Assembly: GCF_001368915.1 (NCBI RefSeq)
Contig: NZ_CSTE01000002.1
Location: 755,250 to 819,249 of the forward strand
DNA: 64,000 bases
From: Haloferax massiliensis
GTDB taxonomy: Archaea; Halobacteriota; Halobacteria; Halobacteriales; Haloferacaceae
Direction of reading: 5' to 3'
Below, piece after piece: positions 50,292-59,205 of this stretch. The position numbers and the translations under genes were made by a program. The notes below the pieces were generated by a model, which saw only the letters and a list, made by a program, of their open reading frames with translations, was not told the origin of the DNA and ran no database searches. Each line of letters begins with the position of its first letter. The stretch's first letter is position 1.

Positions 50292-53132
50292 ATGCCAGAC
50301 GGCGAGGCCGCCGCCGGAATGGACGCCTTCGCGACGCTCTCGTCGCCCGTTCGGAACGCGCTCTCGGAGCGCGGCTTCACGACGCCCACCGAGCCGCAGC
50401 GCCGGGCGATTCCCCCGCTGTCCGACGGAAAAAACGGCCTCATTATCGCGCCCACGGGCACCGGCAAGACGGAGACGGCGATGCTGCCGGTCTTTTCGGC
50501 CATCGCCGACGCCGAGGACCGATTCGGTATCTCGGCGCTCTACATCACCCCGCTTCGGGCGCTGAACCGCGACATGCGCGAGCGACTCGACTGGTGGGGC
50601 GAACAGCTCGATATCGACATCGACGTTCGCCACGGCGACACCACGCAGTACCAGCGCCAAAAACAGGCGAACGACCCGCCGGACGTGCTGGTGACGACGC
50701 CCGAGACGTTGCAGGCGATGCTCACGGGGAAGAAGCTCAGGACGGCGCTTTCGGACGTGCACCACGTCGTCGTCGACGAGGTCCACGAACTCACGTCGGC
50801 CAAGCGCGGCGCGCAGTTGACAATCGGACTGGAGCGCCTCCGCGAGTTGGCCGGGGCGTTCCAGCGAATCGGACTCTCGGCGACGGTCGGGTCGCCCGAG
50901 GAGGTCGGGAAGTTCCTGACCGGCGACCGCCCGTTCGAGGTCATCGAGGTGGACGTGGACAACCGCGTCGAGTTCGAAGTCGTCCGCCCCGAGGTGACGA
51001 ACGAGGACGAGGCGCTGGCCGGGAAACTCGCCACCGACCCCGAGATAGCGAGCCACGTCCGGACGATTCGGGACATCGTCCGCGACCACGAGTCGGTGCT
51101 CGTCTTCGTCAACACCAGACAGACCGCGGAGGCGCTCGGCTCGCGGTTCAAGGCGCTCGGCGACCCCATCGAGGTCCACCACGGCTCGCTGTCGAAGGAC
51201 GTTCGCATCGACGTGGAAGACCGCTTCAAGGCCGGCGAGCTGGACGCCCTCATCTGCACGTCGTCGATGGAACTCGGCATCGACGTGGGCCGGGTCGACC
51301 ACGTCGTCCAGTACAACAGCCCCCGCGAGGTGTCGCGGCTCCTCCAGCGGGTCGGCCGCGCGGGCCACCGCTTGGGCGTCGTCTCCCGCGGGACCGTCGT
51401 CACCGACCACCCCGACGACACGCTCGAAGCGCTCGCCATCGCCCGGCGGGCCGTCTCCGGCGAGGTCGAACCCGCCCGCGTCCACCACGGGAGCCTCGAC
51501 ACCGTCGCCAACCAAATCGTCGGCGTCGTCATGGATTACGGCGACGTGTCGGCCCGCCGCGCCTACGAGATTATCACGCGGGCGTACCCCTTCCGCGACC
51601 TCGCAGAGGACGACTTCCGCGCCGTCGTCCGCGAGCTTTCGGGGAACCACCTCCTCTGGCTCGACGAGGACAAGGACCTCCTCGAAAAGTCCGGCGGCAC
51701 GTGGCAGTACTTCTACGCCAACCTCTCGATGATTCCCGACGAGGAGACCTACGACGTCCACGACATCTCCTCGCGCCGGCAGATCGGGACGCTCGACGAG
51801 AAGTTCGTCCTCAACTTCGCCGCGCCGGGCGCGACGTTCATCCAGCGCGGCGAGATGTGGCGCGTCAACGACGTGGACGACGAGGAGGCGCGGGTGAACG
51901 TCTCGCCCATCGAGGACCCCGGCGGCGAGGTGCCGTCGTGGGTCGGCTCGGAGATTCCGGTGCCCGCGCCGGTCGCCGGCGAGGTGGGCGAACTCCGCGA
52001 CGTGGCCGCGCCGCAGTTCGAGTCCGGGGCCGACCGCGAGGCCGTCGCCCGCGACGTCGCCATGCGCTACCCGACAGACGAGGCCACGGTCCGGTCGGCG
52101 CTCGGCCCCATCGAGAAACAGGTTGAGGCCGGCGCGCCGATTCCGACCGCGAACCGGCTCGTCCTCGAAGGCTCGCCCCGGAAGGTGACGCTGAACTCGC
52201 CGTACGGCCACCGGGTGAACGAGACCCTCGGGCGGCTCCTGTCGGCGCTCATCGGCCAGCGGACCGGCTCCTCGGTCGGCATGGAGGTCGACCCCTACCG
52301 CGTCGAGTTCGACGTGCCCGGAAAGGTCCGCCCGACGACGTTCGCCGAGGTGCTCCGCGAGACCGACCCCGACCACGTCGAGGCCCTGCTCGAACTCGCG
52401 CTCAAGCGGTCGGACTCGCTGAAGTTCACGCTCGCGCAGGTGGCCGCGAAGTTCGGCGCGCTCAAGCGCTATCAGGGCAAGGGCCGCTTCGGCGGCGACC
52501 GCCTCCTCGCCGCGTTGGAGGACACGCCCGTCTACGACGAGGCCGTCCGCGAGGTGTTCCACACCGACCTCGCCGTCGAGGAGACCGTCGAACTGCTCCG
52601 CCGCCTCCGCGACGGCGACGCGGAACTCGCCGTCGCCCGCGAACCGACCGCCATCGGCACCGGCGGCCGCGGGTCGGGCACCGACCTGCTCGTCCCCGAG
52701 AACGCCGACGCCAGCGTCATCGAGACGGTTCGGGACCGGATTCAGAACGACCGCGTGCTGTTGGCGTGTCTCCACTGCAAGGACTGGACCCGCAAGACGA
52801 AGGTCAAACGCGTCCGCGAGCCGGTGGAGTGCCCCGAGTGCGGCGCGACCCGCGTCGCCGCGCTCAACCCGTGGGACGACGAGACGGTGAAAGCGGTCCG
52901 CGCGCCGGAGAAAGACGACGAACAGGAGCGACTGACGAAGCGGGCGTACCGCTCGGCGAGTCTGGTGCAGGCCCACGGCAAGCGGGCGGTCGTCGCGCTC
53001 GCGGCCCGCGGGGTCGGCCCGCACAACGCCGCGCGCATCATCAACAAGCTCCGCGATGACGAGGACGACTTCTACCGCGACATCCTCGAACGGGAGCGCG
53101 AGTACGCCCGGACCCAGTCGTTCTGGGACTGA
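50292..53132 (+). CDS. lhr: Large helicase-related protein Lhr (SF2 ATP-dependent DNA helicase)
   Basis: 946 aa. SF2 motifs: Q-motif TTPTEPQRRAIPPL, Walker A APTGTGKTE (54-61), DEVH box VVVDEVHEL, SAT (LSATVGSPEE), motif IV-VI with TSSMELGIDVGRVDHVVQY and QRVGRAGHRLG. The Lhr core is followed by a winged helix and domain 4 (DUF4 region). The C-terminal zinc knuckle CLHCKDWTRKTKVKRVREPVECPECGATR has CxxC ... CxxC. Archaeal Lhr enzymes are 3'-5' helicases acting on forked or RNA:DNA substrates. ATG 50292 chosen by promoter spacing. Confidence 0.93.
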   Translation: MPDGEAAAGMDAFATLSSPVRNALSERGFTTPTEPQRRAIPPLSDGKNGLIIAPTGTGKTETAMLPVFSAIADAEDRFGISALYITPLRALNRDMRERLDWWGEQLDIDIDVRHGDTTQYQRQKQANDPPDVLVTTPETLQAMLTGKKLRTALSDVHHVVVDEVHELTSAKRGAQLTIGLERLRELAGAFQRIGLSATVGSPEEVGKFLTGDRPFEVIEVDVDNRVEFEVVRPEVTNEDEALAGKLATDPEIASHVRTIRDIVRDHESVLVFVNTRQTAEALGSRFKALGDPIEVHHGSLSKDVRIDVEDRFKAGELDALICTSSMELGIDVGRVDHVVQYNSPREVSRLLQRVGRAGHRLGVVSRGTVVTDHPDDTLEALAIARRAVSGEVEPARVHHGSLDTVANQIVGVVMDYGDVSARRAYEIITRAYPFRDLAEDDFRAVVRELSGNHLLWLDEDKDLLEKSGGTWQYFYANLSMIPDEETYDVHDISSRRQIGTLDEKFVLNFAAPGATFIQRGEMWRVNDVDDEEARVNVSPIEDPGGEVPSWVGSEIPVPAPVAGEVGELRDVAAPQFESGADREAVARDVAMRYPTDEATVRSALGPIEKQVEAGAPIPTANRLVLEGSPRKVTLNSPYGHRVNETLGRLLSALIGQRTGSSVGMEVDPYRVEFDVPGKVRPTTFAEVLRETDPDHVEALLELALKRSDSLKFTLAQVAAKFGALKRYQGKGRFGGDRLLAALEDTPVYDEAVREVFHTDLAVEETVELLRRLRDGDAELAVAREPTAIGTGGRGSGTDLLVPENADASVIETVRDRIQNDRVLLACLHCKDWTRKTKVKRVREPVECPECGATRVAALNPWDDETVKAVRAPEKDDEQERLTKRAYRSASLVQAHGKRAVVALAARGVGPHNAARIINKLRDDEDDFYRDILEREREYARTQSFWD

Positions 53133-53156
53133 CGGGGTCGGTTCCGGGCCCGACGC

Positions 53157-53546
53157 TTACTCCTCGATGGCCCACTCGTCGAGAATCTCGGTCGTCGCGG
53201 CCGCCAGCGCCTCGAAGTCCTGCATCGAGATGCCGTCGGTCGTGACGAAGACGCCGAAGTCCTCGACGGTGATTCGGACGAGATAGCCGTTTTCGAACAC
53301 GCGAATCGTGTACTCGTAGTCGCCGAGTTCGGACCCGCGGTAGGCGTCCTGTGTCATCTTGAAGTCGTGCCACTCGTTGCCGATAAAGGAGTTCAGGTCG
53401 GCCTCCTGTTCGAGGTCCTCGCGGAGGTACACCTGCACGTAGTCGAAGCGACTGAAGTACGTGAGCGAGCGGAGGCTGTCGCCGACGGCCGTGCGGCAGA
53501 CGGTGACGAGCTTTTCCTGTGCTTCCTCGGGGAGGAGATTGGACAT
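53157..53546 (-). CDS. Conserved haloarchaeal protein (DUF7522-like)
   Basis: 129 aa. MSNLLPEEAQEKLVTVCRTAVGDSLRSLTYFSRFDYVQVYLREDLE, then a helical-beta region (FKMTQDAYRGSELGDYEYTIRVFENGYLVRITVEDFGVFVTTDG), ending in an acidic helix. I recall the family as DUF7522; the label is from memory. It has a roadblock- or sensor-like beta-sheet appearance but no catalytic residues. The gene converges with lhr. Confidence 0.8.
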   Translation of the reverse strand: MSNLLPEEAQEKLVTVCRTAVGDSLRSLTYFSRFDYVQVYLREDLEQEADLNSFIGNEWHDFKMTQDAYRGSELGDYEYTIRVFENGYLVRITVEDFGVFVTTDGISMQDFEALAAATTEILDEWAIEE

Positions 53547-53637
53547 CGCTTCAGCCTGTGCGAGCGAGCGCCAAATAGGCGGCGGCTTCGGCAGTCACGG
53601 GGCGAGAACTAAGACGCGGCGACCGCCCGAGACGCCG

Positions 53638-54039
53638 CTACTCCGACGCGTAGGCGTCCCGGTAGTCGCGCTCGCGCCGGATGAGCTCCTCGACGCCGTG
53701 TTCGAGGATGTCGGAGCCGAGCGACGTGGCGCGGTAGTACGAAAACAGCCCGTCGTCGTCGGCTTTCGTCCGCTTTCGCTTCTCGACCAAGCCGGCGTCG
53801 ACGAGCTTGTTGAGGTGGTAGTGGAGCGTGTTCGCCGGCACGCCGAGCGCCTCGGCCAACGCCTTCGGGCTCCGCTCGCCGAAGTGGACCAGTCGGTACA
53901 GCAGGGTGAACCGCGTCCGGTCGCCGAGTGCGGCCTGCATGTCGAGGTACTCGTCCAGCGTGAGGACGCTCGTCGGCGGCAGCAACTCGGCGGGGTCCTC
54001 GGGCAGCCCGTCCGAATCGACCGGGTCGTTCGTCGCCAT
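53638..54039 (-). CDS. ArsR-type HTH regulator divergent from DUF7509-like gene
   Basis: 133 aa. Winged helix: ALGDRTRFTLLYRLVHFGERSPKALAEALGVPANTLHYHLNKLVDAGLVEKRKRT (about 36-90), then a beta region (FSYYRATSLGSDILEHGVEEL). No metal-binding Cys. The start 54039 was preferred over 54093, which would run into the divergent promoter region. It lies 98 bp from the next gene, with an inverted repeat between them, so it probably controls itself and the divergent operon. Confidence 0.88.
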   Translation of the reverse strand: MATNDPVDSDGLPEDPAELLPPTSVLTLDEYLDMQAALGDRTRFTLLYRLVHFGERSPKALAEALGVPANTLHYHLNKLVDAGLVEKRKRTKADDDGLFSYYRATSLGSDILEHGVEELIRRERDYRDAYASE

Positions 54040-54072
54040 CTCGGTTCGAGAGACGCGGCGCGGCGGTTTAAC

Positions 54073-54089
54073 AGTTCTTGAGTCGAACT
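54073..54089. promoter_or_regulatory. Inverted repeat AGTTC-N7-GAACT between divergent genes
   Basis: Five-bp half-sites at 54073-54077 and 54085-54089 lie between the minus-strand TATA-like GTTAAA (about 54066-54072) and the plus-strand TATA-like box (54107-54115). Candidate operator for the ArsR-type protein. Confidence 0.4.
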
Positions 54090-54106
54090 CCACTGAAAAA
54101 TCCTGA

Positions 54107-54115
54107 TTTTATATA
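54107..54115 (+). promoter_or_regulatory. TATA-like box for DUF7509-like gene
   Basis: TTTTATATA lies 23-31 bp before the ATG at 54138. Confidence 0.6.
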
Positions 54116-54137
54116 CTCTCGCGCGGTACCTGTGCCC

Positions 54138-54758
54138 ATGACGGACGCCATCTCGCGCGACGAGATACGAGCGGCGCTCGGGCGGACGACCTACGACCGG
54201 TTTCTCGTCTACGTGATGGGTCCGTACAAATCGTTCAACCTCAACTACGTCCTCTCGGAGGAGGAGCTCGCCGCCATCGACATCGAGGACCTCCCCGGTC
54301 CGATTCGGAAGCTGTTCGCCGCGCGGGACGAGGTCGACGACGCGCTCGCGCTCCTCCGGCGCGTGCAGGGAACGCTCCGCGCCGACCCGGGCGTGAACGC
54401 CTTTCTCGCCGTCGACGCGGACCTCAGCACCGACGAGGTGGACGCCGCGACGCAGTCGCTCGCGTTCGCCGAGGCGAGCAACGCGACCGTGTTCGTCCTG
54501 CCGTTTCTCGGCCACAACTTCGGCGTCGGCGAGGAGGCGGGGTCGATACTCGAACGGCTCTCAGAGACCCACGGGGACAGAATCGTCTTCGTCCACGAAG
54601 ACAGCGTCACGAGCGAGATGATTCGCGCGGCGCGCGCCCGCTGGGACCTCCGCGTCGAGACCTACGACACCGAGGCGGAGCTTCACAAGCGCGTCCGACT
54701 GTTCGTCGCGGACGTGATGAACCGCGAACTACACGGCGACCTCGACCGGCTGGACTGA
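54138..54758 (+). CDS. DUF7509-like protein with nucleoside 2-deoxyribosyltransferase-type motifs
   Basis: 206 aa. FLVYVMGPYKSFNLNYV (about 21-37) resembles the AGPF/Y start of deoxyribosyltransferase-like folds. SLAFAEASNATVFVLPFLGHNFGVGEEAGSILERL (about 114-148) resembles the DxV...GxG(V/T)xxEIG signature with the catalytic Glu. I associate the family with the haloarchaeal DUF7509, from memory. No transmembrane segment. Divergent from the ArsR-type gene. A SAM methyltransferase gene with its own TATA-like box follows. A role in nucleotide signalling or defence is possible but only inferred. Confidence 0.75.
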   Translation: MTDAISRDEIRAALGRTTYDRFLVYVMGPYKSFNLNYVLSEEELAAIDIEDLPGPIRKLFAARDEVDDALALLRRVQGTLRADPGVNAFLAVDADLSTDEVDAATQSLAFAEASNATVFVLPFLGHNFGVGEEAGSILERLSETHGDRIVFVHEDSVTSEMIRAARARWDLRVETYDTEAELHKRVRLFVADVMNRELHGDLDRLD

Positions 54759-54795
54759 CGCCCGTTGTCCCTATCGATTGCTATCGTTGAGCACA

Positions 54796-54806
54796 TTAAA
54801 TATAAT
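54796..54806 (+). promoter_or_regulatory. TATA-like box for methyltransferase gene
   Basis: TTAAATATAAT lies 28-38 bp before the ATG at 54834. Confidence 0.6.
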
Positions 54807-54833
54807 TTACACGAGGGCGACGAACGACTCGTC

Positions 54834-55574
54834 ATGCCCGACGACGCCCTCGGACTGGCGATGTTGGACCGGGTTCGCGGCTGTCTGCGCGCCCCCTGTG
54901 TCTACCGCGACGGCGACGACGCGGGAGCCGCCGCCGGCGACGCGCACGTCTACGAGAACTACCTCGTCCCGTCCGAGCGGTGGCCCGCCGCGAAGCGCGA
55001 GTTCGTCGATTCCCTCCGAACCCCGCTCCTCGACGTGGGGTGCGGCGCGGGCCAGCACGCCCTCGCCGCACAGGAGCGCGGCGAAGTCGTCGCCTTCGAC
55101 GTGAGTCCGAACGCGGTTCGCGCGGCCCGCGAGCGCGGCGTCGAGGCGGCTGTCGTCGGCGACATGTTCGACTCACCGGTCGAACCGAGCGAGTCGGAGT
55201 CGTCGGCCGGCGGCTTCGAGACGGTGCTCGCCAACGGGACGCAGGTCGGACTCGCGGGGTCGCTGGACCGACTCGCCGACCTGCTCGCGTCGTTTGCCGC
55301 CCTCGCCTCGTCGTCCGGCGAAGTCGTCGTCGACTCGTACGACCCGGCGCGCATCGACACCGAGCGCTTTTTCGGCTACCGGTCGGACCCGCGAGAGGGC
55401 GTCGCCCGGCGGTCGTTCCGCGTCGAGTACGGCGACCTCCGCGGGCCGATGCTCGACTTCCTTCTCGTCTCGCCCGCTCGGCTCCGAGCGGTCGCCGCCG
55501 AGGCGGGCCTCGACGTGCGCGAGGTGACCGTGCCGAACCCCGAGTCGAGTTACTACCGAGCGCGACTGGCGTGA
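54834..55574 (+). CDS. Class I SAM-dependent methyltransferase
   Basis: 246 aa. Motif I TPLLDVGCGAGQHALAAQERG (about 61-81), then VVAFDVSPNAVRAARERGVEAAVVGDMFD (motif II/III). VLANGTQVGLAGSLDRLADLLAS is the motif IV region. The C-terminal half (RVEYGDLRGPMLDFLLVSPARLRAVAAEAGL) fits a small-molecule methyltransferase. ATG 54834 is supported by the TATA-like box; an in-frame ATG at 54765 would place the start before it. The substrate is unknown. Confidence 0.85.
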   Translation: MPDDALGLAMLDRVRGCLRAPCVYRDGDDAGAAAGDAHVYENYLVPSERWPAAKREFVDSLRTPLLDVGCGAGQHALAAQERGEVVAFDVSPNAVRAARERGVEAAVVGDMFDSPVEPSESESSAGGFETVLANGTQVGLAGSLDRLADLLASFAALASSSGEVVVDSYDPARIDTERFFGYRSDPREGVARRSFRVEYGDLRGPMLDFLLVSPARLRAVAAEAGLDVREVTVPNPESSYYRARLA

Positions 55575-55632
55575 GCCGGGGCGGTCGCGGCGGCGCGTCG
55601 GAAGCGGAGCCGTCGGCGTCGCCTCCCGACTC

Positions 55633-55950
55633 CTACTCCCAGCGGTTGGTCGCCTCGTTGCGCCGCGGGAGGAACGGAAGCAAGAGCGCGACGGCGAAGA
55701 CGATGCCCGCGATGGCGAGGTACTCGGACGTCCCGACGACGAGCGCGACGAGCGAGAACACTGAGGCCTCGCCGTCGGCGACGGCCGATATCGCGGCCGC
55801 GTCGTTGTTCAACAACACGAGGAACATGAACATCGCCTCGGCGAACGCGACTCGAAGGCCGGCTTTCGTCACCCACCACGTCGCGGAGAGCGGACCGCCG
55901 GTGAGCGCGTCCCACTCCCGCCGGACCTTCCGCCGCCACGCCGCGTTCAC
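55633..55950 (-). CDS. Membrane protein, hypothetical
   Basis: 105 aa from a GTG start; an upstream in-frame GTG at 55983 is an alternative. WRRKVRREWDAL is a basic N-terminus. Two or three hydrophobic segments (about 37-55, 68-88 and a shorter one near 25). The C-terminus PRRNEATNRWE is charged. No family recognised. It converges with the methyltransferase at 54834 and lies upstream of the Cdc48-type gene, on the same strand but after its stop. Confidence 0.6.
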   Translation of the reverse strand: MNAAWRRKVRREWDALTGGPLSATWWVTKAGLRVAFAEAMFMFLVLLNNDAAAISAVADGEASVFSLVALVVGTSEYLAIAGIVFAVALLLPFLPRRNEATNRWE

Positions 55951-56052
55951 GACACACCTCTGTTGCGAGTGAACATGGAACACAGTACGCGGCGAAACGA
56001 GATAATCTCGCAGGTGTCGTCGATGGAGGTCCGCTCCGGCGTTCGCCGCCCG

Positions 56053-58278
56053 TCAGACCTGCGTCGGCGAGACCGATTCCAGCGCCGCCTCGAAGTGCGC
56101 GCGAGTGATGCGCACCTCGTCGGCGTGGCTGTTCGCCTCGGTGCCCTCGTAGGCGTCGGCCACGTCCTGAATCGCCCGGAGGGCGGCCTCGCGGCAGACC
56201 GCGGCCACGTCGGCCCCGGTGTAGCCGTCCATGTGGGCGGCCACGTCGCCGAGGTCCACGTCGGTTCCGAGCGGCTTGTCGCGGACGTGCACGTCGAGGA
56301 TGGCGCGGCGCGCCTCGATGTCGGGGGCGGGGACCTCGACGTGGGTCTCCAGCCGACCGGGGCGGAGGAGCGCGGGGTCGAGCGCGTCCCGGCGGTTCGT
56401 CGCCGCGAGGACGACGAGGTTCGGGTTGTCGGCGGCGTTGTCCATCTCCGTCAGGAGTTGGGAGACGACGCGCTCGGTGACGCCCGAGTCCGACCCGGCG
56501 CTGTCGCGGTCGGTGGCGATGGCGTCTATCTCGTCGAAGAAGACGATGCTCGGGGCGGCCTGTCGGGCGCGGTCGAACACCTCGCGGACGGACTTCTCGG
56601 ACTCGCCGACGTAGCGGTCGAGCAGTTCCGGGCCGGCGACGTGGATGAAGTTGACGCCGCTTTCGGCCGCGATGGCGCGGGCGAGCATCGTCTTGCCGGT
56701 CCCCGGCGGGCCGTGGAGGAGCACGCCGGTCGGCGGGTCGGTCGACGCCGCCTCGAACAGCGGCGCGTAGGTCAGCGGCCACGTCACCGCGCGTTCGAGC
56801 GTCCGCTTCACGTCGTCGAGGCCGCCGACGCCCTCGAAGCCCTCGGTCGGCTGTTCGGCGACGTACTCGCGCATCGCCGAGGGTTCGACCGTCGCCATCG
56901 CGGACTCGAAGTCGGCGCGCGTGACGGTCATGTCCGCGACGGCGACCCGGTTGTCGCCGCCCTCGCTTCCGCTTCCGCCTCCACTTCCACCGCCACCCTC
57001 GCGGCGGACGCGCCGGAGGGCGGTCATCGCGGCCTCCTTCGCCAGCGATTCGAGGTCCGCGCCGACGAAGCCGTGGGTTCGGGAGGCCAATCGACCGATG
57101 TCAACGTCCTCGGCGAGGGGCATCCGACGGGTGTGCACGTCGAGAATCTCGCGGCGGCCCGTCTCGTTCGGGACGCCGATTTCGATTTCGCGGTCGAAGC
57201 GGCCGCCGCGGCGGAGCGCCGGGTCGAGGCTGTCGACGCGGTTGGTCGCGCCGATGACGACCACGTCGCCGCGGGCGTCGAGGCCGTCCATGAGCGACAG
57301 CAGTTGGCCGACGACGCGGTTTTCGAGGTCGCCGCCGTCGTCGCGCTTCGACGCGATGGAGTCGATTTCGTCGAAGAAGATGATGGCCGGCGCGTTCTCG
57401 CGGGCCGACTGGAACACCTCGCGCAGTTTCTCCTCGGACTCGCCTTTGTACTTCGAGAGCACCTCCGGCCCGGAAATCGTGGTGAAACTCGCGTCGACCT
57501 CGTTGGCGACGGCCTTGGCGATGAGGGTCTTCCCCGTGCCCGGCGGGCCGTGCAGGAGGACGCCTTTCGGCGGCTCGATGCCGAGGTGCGCGAACACCTC
57601 GGGTTCGGACAGCGGGAGCTCTATCATCTCGCGGACGAGGTCGAGTTCGTCGTCGAGGCCGCCGATGTCCTCGTAGGTGACGCCCGTCGCCCGGCCGCGG
57701 CTCGCGCCGTCGCCGTCGTCGCCGCCGGTCACGCTCTTGACGGCGTCGCGGACCGTCTCGCTCGCGCCCTTCGAACTGCTCGCCGTCACGGAGACGCTCG
57801 TCGCGTCGGTGACGCGGACCACGCCCTCCGGGGCGGTCTCGCTGACGACGAGGGCCGCGCCGCCGAGTCGCTCGACGCGGACGCGGTCGCCGGCGCGCAG
57901 CGGGCGGTTCCGAAGCTCCGCCTTCACGACCTCCTCGATGGTCTCGCGGTCGACGCTGGTCCGCTCGAAGGCGCTGGGGCCGGCGAGCGTCACCGACCGC
58001 GCGTCCTCGACGTCGATTTTCCTGACGCGGACGCTGTCGCCGATTTTCACGCCGGCGTTGGCCCGCGTGTCGGCGTCGACGAGCATCTCGCCGGCCGGCG
58101 CGCCGGGGCGGGCGGGCCACATCTTGGCGACCGTCTCTCGGGAGCCCTCGATGACGACCGTCTCGCCGCTGAGCACGCCGAGTTCTCGGCGGGCGGCCTC
58201 GGGAAGGCGGGCGATGCCGCGGCCCGCGTCGCGTTTCTCCGCGGCGCGGACGACGAGCGTCACCCCATCTTCAGACAT
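56053..58278 (-). CDS. Cdc48/p97-type AAA ATPase
   Basis: 741 aa. N-domain (1-190; double-psi barrel VVRAAEKRDAGRGIARLP, then RTSVDRETIEEVVKAELRNRPLRAGDRV). D1 AAA: HGPPGTGKTLIAKAVANEV, IIFFDEIDSIASKRDD, ATNRVDSLDPALRRGGRFDREI. D2 AAA: HGPPGTGKTMLARAIAAESG, IVFFDEIDAIATDRDS, ATNRRDALDPALLRPGRLE. Both Walker A/B and arginine-finger regions are intact. It unfolds ubiquitin-like (SAMP)-tagged or other substrates for the proteasome, by analogy. A Gly/Ser linker (GGGGSGGGSGSEGG) separates the D1 helical domain from the D2 linker region. Confidence 0.94.
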   Translation of the reverse strand: MSEDGVTLVVRAAEKRDAGRGIARLPEAARRELGVLSGETVVIEGSRETVAKMWPARPGAPAGEMLVDADTRANAGVKIGDSVRVRKIDVEDARSVTLAGPSAFERTSVDRETIEEVVKAELRNRPLRAGDRVRVERLGGAALVVSETAPEGVVRVTDATSVSVTASSSKGASETVRDAVKSVTGGDDGDGASRGRATGVTYEDIGGLDDELDLVREMIELPLSEPEVFAHLGIEPPKGVLLHGPPGTGKTLIAKAVANEVDASFTTISGPEVLSKYKGESEEKLREVFQSARENAPAIIFFDEIDSIASKRDDGGDLENRVVGQLLSLMDGLDARGDVVVIGATNRVDSLDPALRRGGRFDREIEIGVPNETGRREILDVHTRRMPLAEDVDIGRLASRTHGFVGADLESLAKEAAMTALRRVRREGGGGSGGGSGSEGGDNRVAVADMTVTRADFESAMATVEPSAMREYVAEQPTEGFEGVGGLDDVKRTLERAVTWPLTYAPLFEAASTDPPTGVLLHGPPGTGKTMLARAIAAESGVNFIHVAGPELLDRYVGESEKSVREVFDRARQAAPSIVFFDEIDAIATDRDSAGSDSGVTERVVSQLLTEMDNAADNPNLVVLAATNRRDALDPALLRPGRLETHVEVPAPDIEARRAILDVHVRDKPLGTDVDLGDVAAHMDGYTGADVAAVCREAALRAIQDVADAYEGTEANSHADEVRITRAHFEAALESVSPTQV

Positions 58279-58356
58279 GCCACCCAGTTCGCCCGCTCGA
58301 CCCTTGAGGGTTCGCCCGGAGTAACCGTTTTCCCGGACGGCGCGGTAACAGTACGC

Positions 58357-58491
58357 ATGGTCGCCACGACGGAGAAAGACGGCGCGACGTGGTACCGATG
58401 CGAAGAGTGCGGGATGCTGTTCGACGTGGAGTCCGACGCCGAGGCCCACGAGGAGAACTGCGACACGGACAGCCCGTCGTACTTGCAGTAG
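58357..58491 (+). CDS. Tiny zinc-finger protein (DUF7128-like)
   Basis: 44 aa. WYRCEECGMLFDVESDAEAHEENCD is a C2HC zinc finger (C15, C18, H30, C35 by spacing). The ends are short and acidic. Such mini-zinc-fingers are abundant in haloarchaea; I recall DUF7128 as the family name. Divergent from the Cdc48-type gene, which it faces head to head with 78 bp between starts. Confidence 0.75.
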   Translation: MVATTEKDGATWYRCEECGMLFDVESDAEAHEENCDTDSPSYLQ

Positions 58492-58540
58492 CGGGGGTGC
58501 GGAAGCGGGAGCGTCGACGGCGACGCGGCGAGCGCGACGG

Positions 58541-58777
58541 CTACGCCGGGTCGTGTTCTTCCGCGAGTCGCTCGGCGTGGTCCAGCGAGGTCGCGCGCTC
58601 CCAGCGGACGCGCGCTGCGTCGCCGTAGGCGAGCGCCTCCTTCAGTTCGTCGCGGAGGACGCCGACGCCGCGGCCGACGAGGTCGCCGTCGGCGTCGCCG
58701 AGTTCGTAGTAGCCGTAGGCTTCCGGGGCTTTGCCGACGGTCCGCTTTTCCAGCGGCTCCCAGCGCTTTCGGAGCAT
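58541..58777 (-). CDS. Small haloarchaeal protein (DUF7508-like)
   Basis: 78 aa. MLRKRWEPLEKRTVGKAPEAYGYYELGDADGDLVGRGVGVLRDELKEALAYGDAARVRWERATSLDHAERLAEEHD: an Arg-rich start, then a beta hairpin (GYYELGD...LVGRGVGVL) and helices. It recalls GIY-YIG-adjacent or DUF7508 proteins, from memory. The start ATG 58777 overlaps the upstream gene's stop (TGATG); a GTG at 58780 is possible. Coupled to DUF5796. Confidence 0.72.
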   Translation of the reverse strand: MLRKRWEPLEKRTVGKAPEAYGYYELGDADGDLVGRGVGVLRDELKEALAYGDAARVRWERATSLDHAERLAEEHDPA

Positions 58778-59205
58778 CACTCGGCGACGAACTCGTAGGA
58801 GTCTTCGCCCCAGTCGTCCTCGACGAAGACGAACACGCGGCCGCGGGCGACCTCCGGGTCGGCCTCGATTTCGAAGCGGTGGCCGGGCACCCGCCGGACG
58901 AGGACGCCGGGGAACAACTCCTCTTCTTCGTCCTCACCGAGGATGACGCGGCCGACGCCGCTCGATTCGAGCACGTCGTCGTGGCTCGTGAGGTCGTTGA
59001 CGTACATCATGACGCCCTCCGTCTCGGTGGGGTCGGTGACGAGGACGTGGACCTCCTTGCCGGGGGCGGTGGCGAGCGTGCCCGTGACCGCTTCGGGGAC
59101 GCCCCGGTAGACCGTGGTTCGGTTGTCGAGGTACTCCACTTCGACGCCGTAGTCGTGGAGTTCGACGCCGAGCGTGCTCGGGGCGATGTCGTTGCGGGCG
59201 CTCAT
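58777..59205 (-). CDS. DUF5796 family protein
   Basis: 142 aa. ELHDYGVEVEYLDNRTTVYRGVPEAVTGTLATAPGKEVHVLVTDPTETEGVMMYVNDL, then GVGRVILGEDEEEELFPGVLVRRVPGHRFEIEADPEVARGRVFVFVEDDWGEDSYEFV. The protein is beta-rich, strongly acidic and conserved in haloarchaea (DUF5796 by recognition). No catalytic motif. First gene of the pair with the DUF7508-like gene. Divergent from aroK. Confidence 0.82.
   Translation of the reverse strand: MSARNDIAPSTLGVELHDYGVEVEYLDNRTTVYRGVPEAVTGTLATAPGKEVHVLVTDPTETEGVMMYVNDLTSHDDVLESSGVGRVILGEDEEEELFPGVLVRRVPGHRFEIEADPEVARGRVFVFVEDDWGEDSYEFVAE

Noticed and set aside
50280-53024. 914-codon open frame opposite lhr
   Set aside because: Antisense shadow of the helicase; no domain, and the plus strand has all SF2 motifs.
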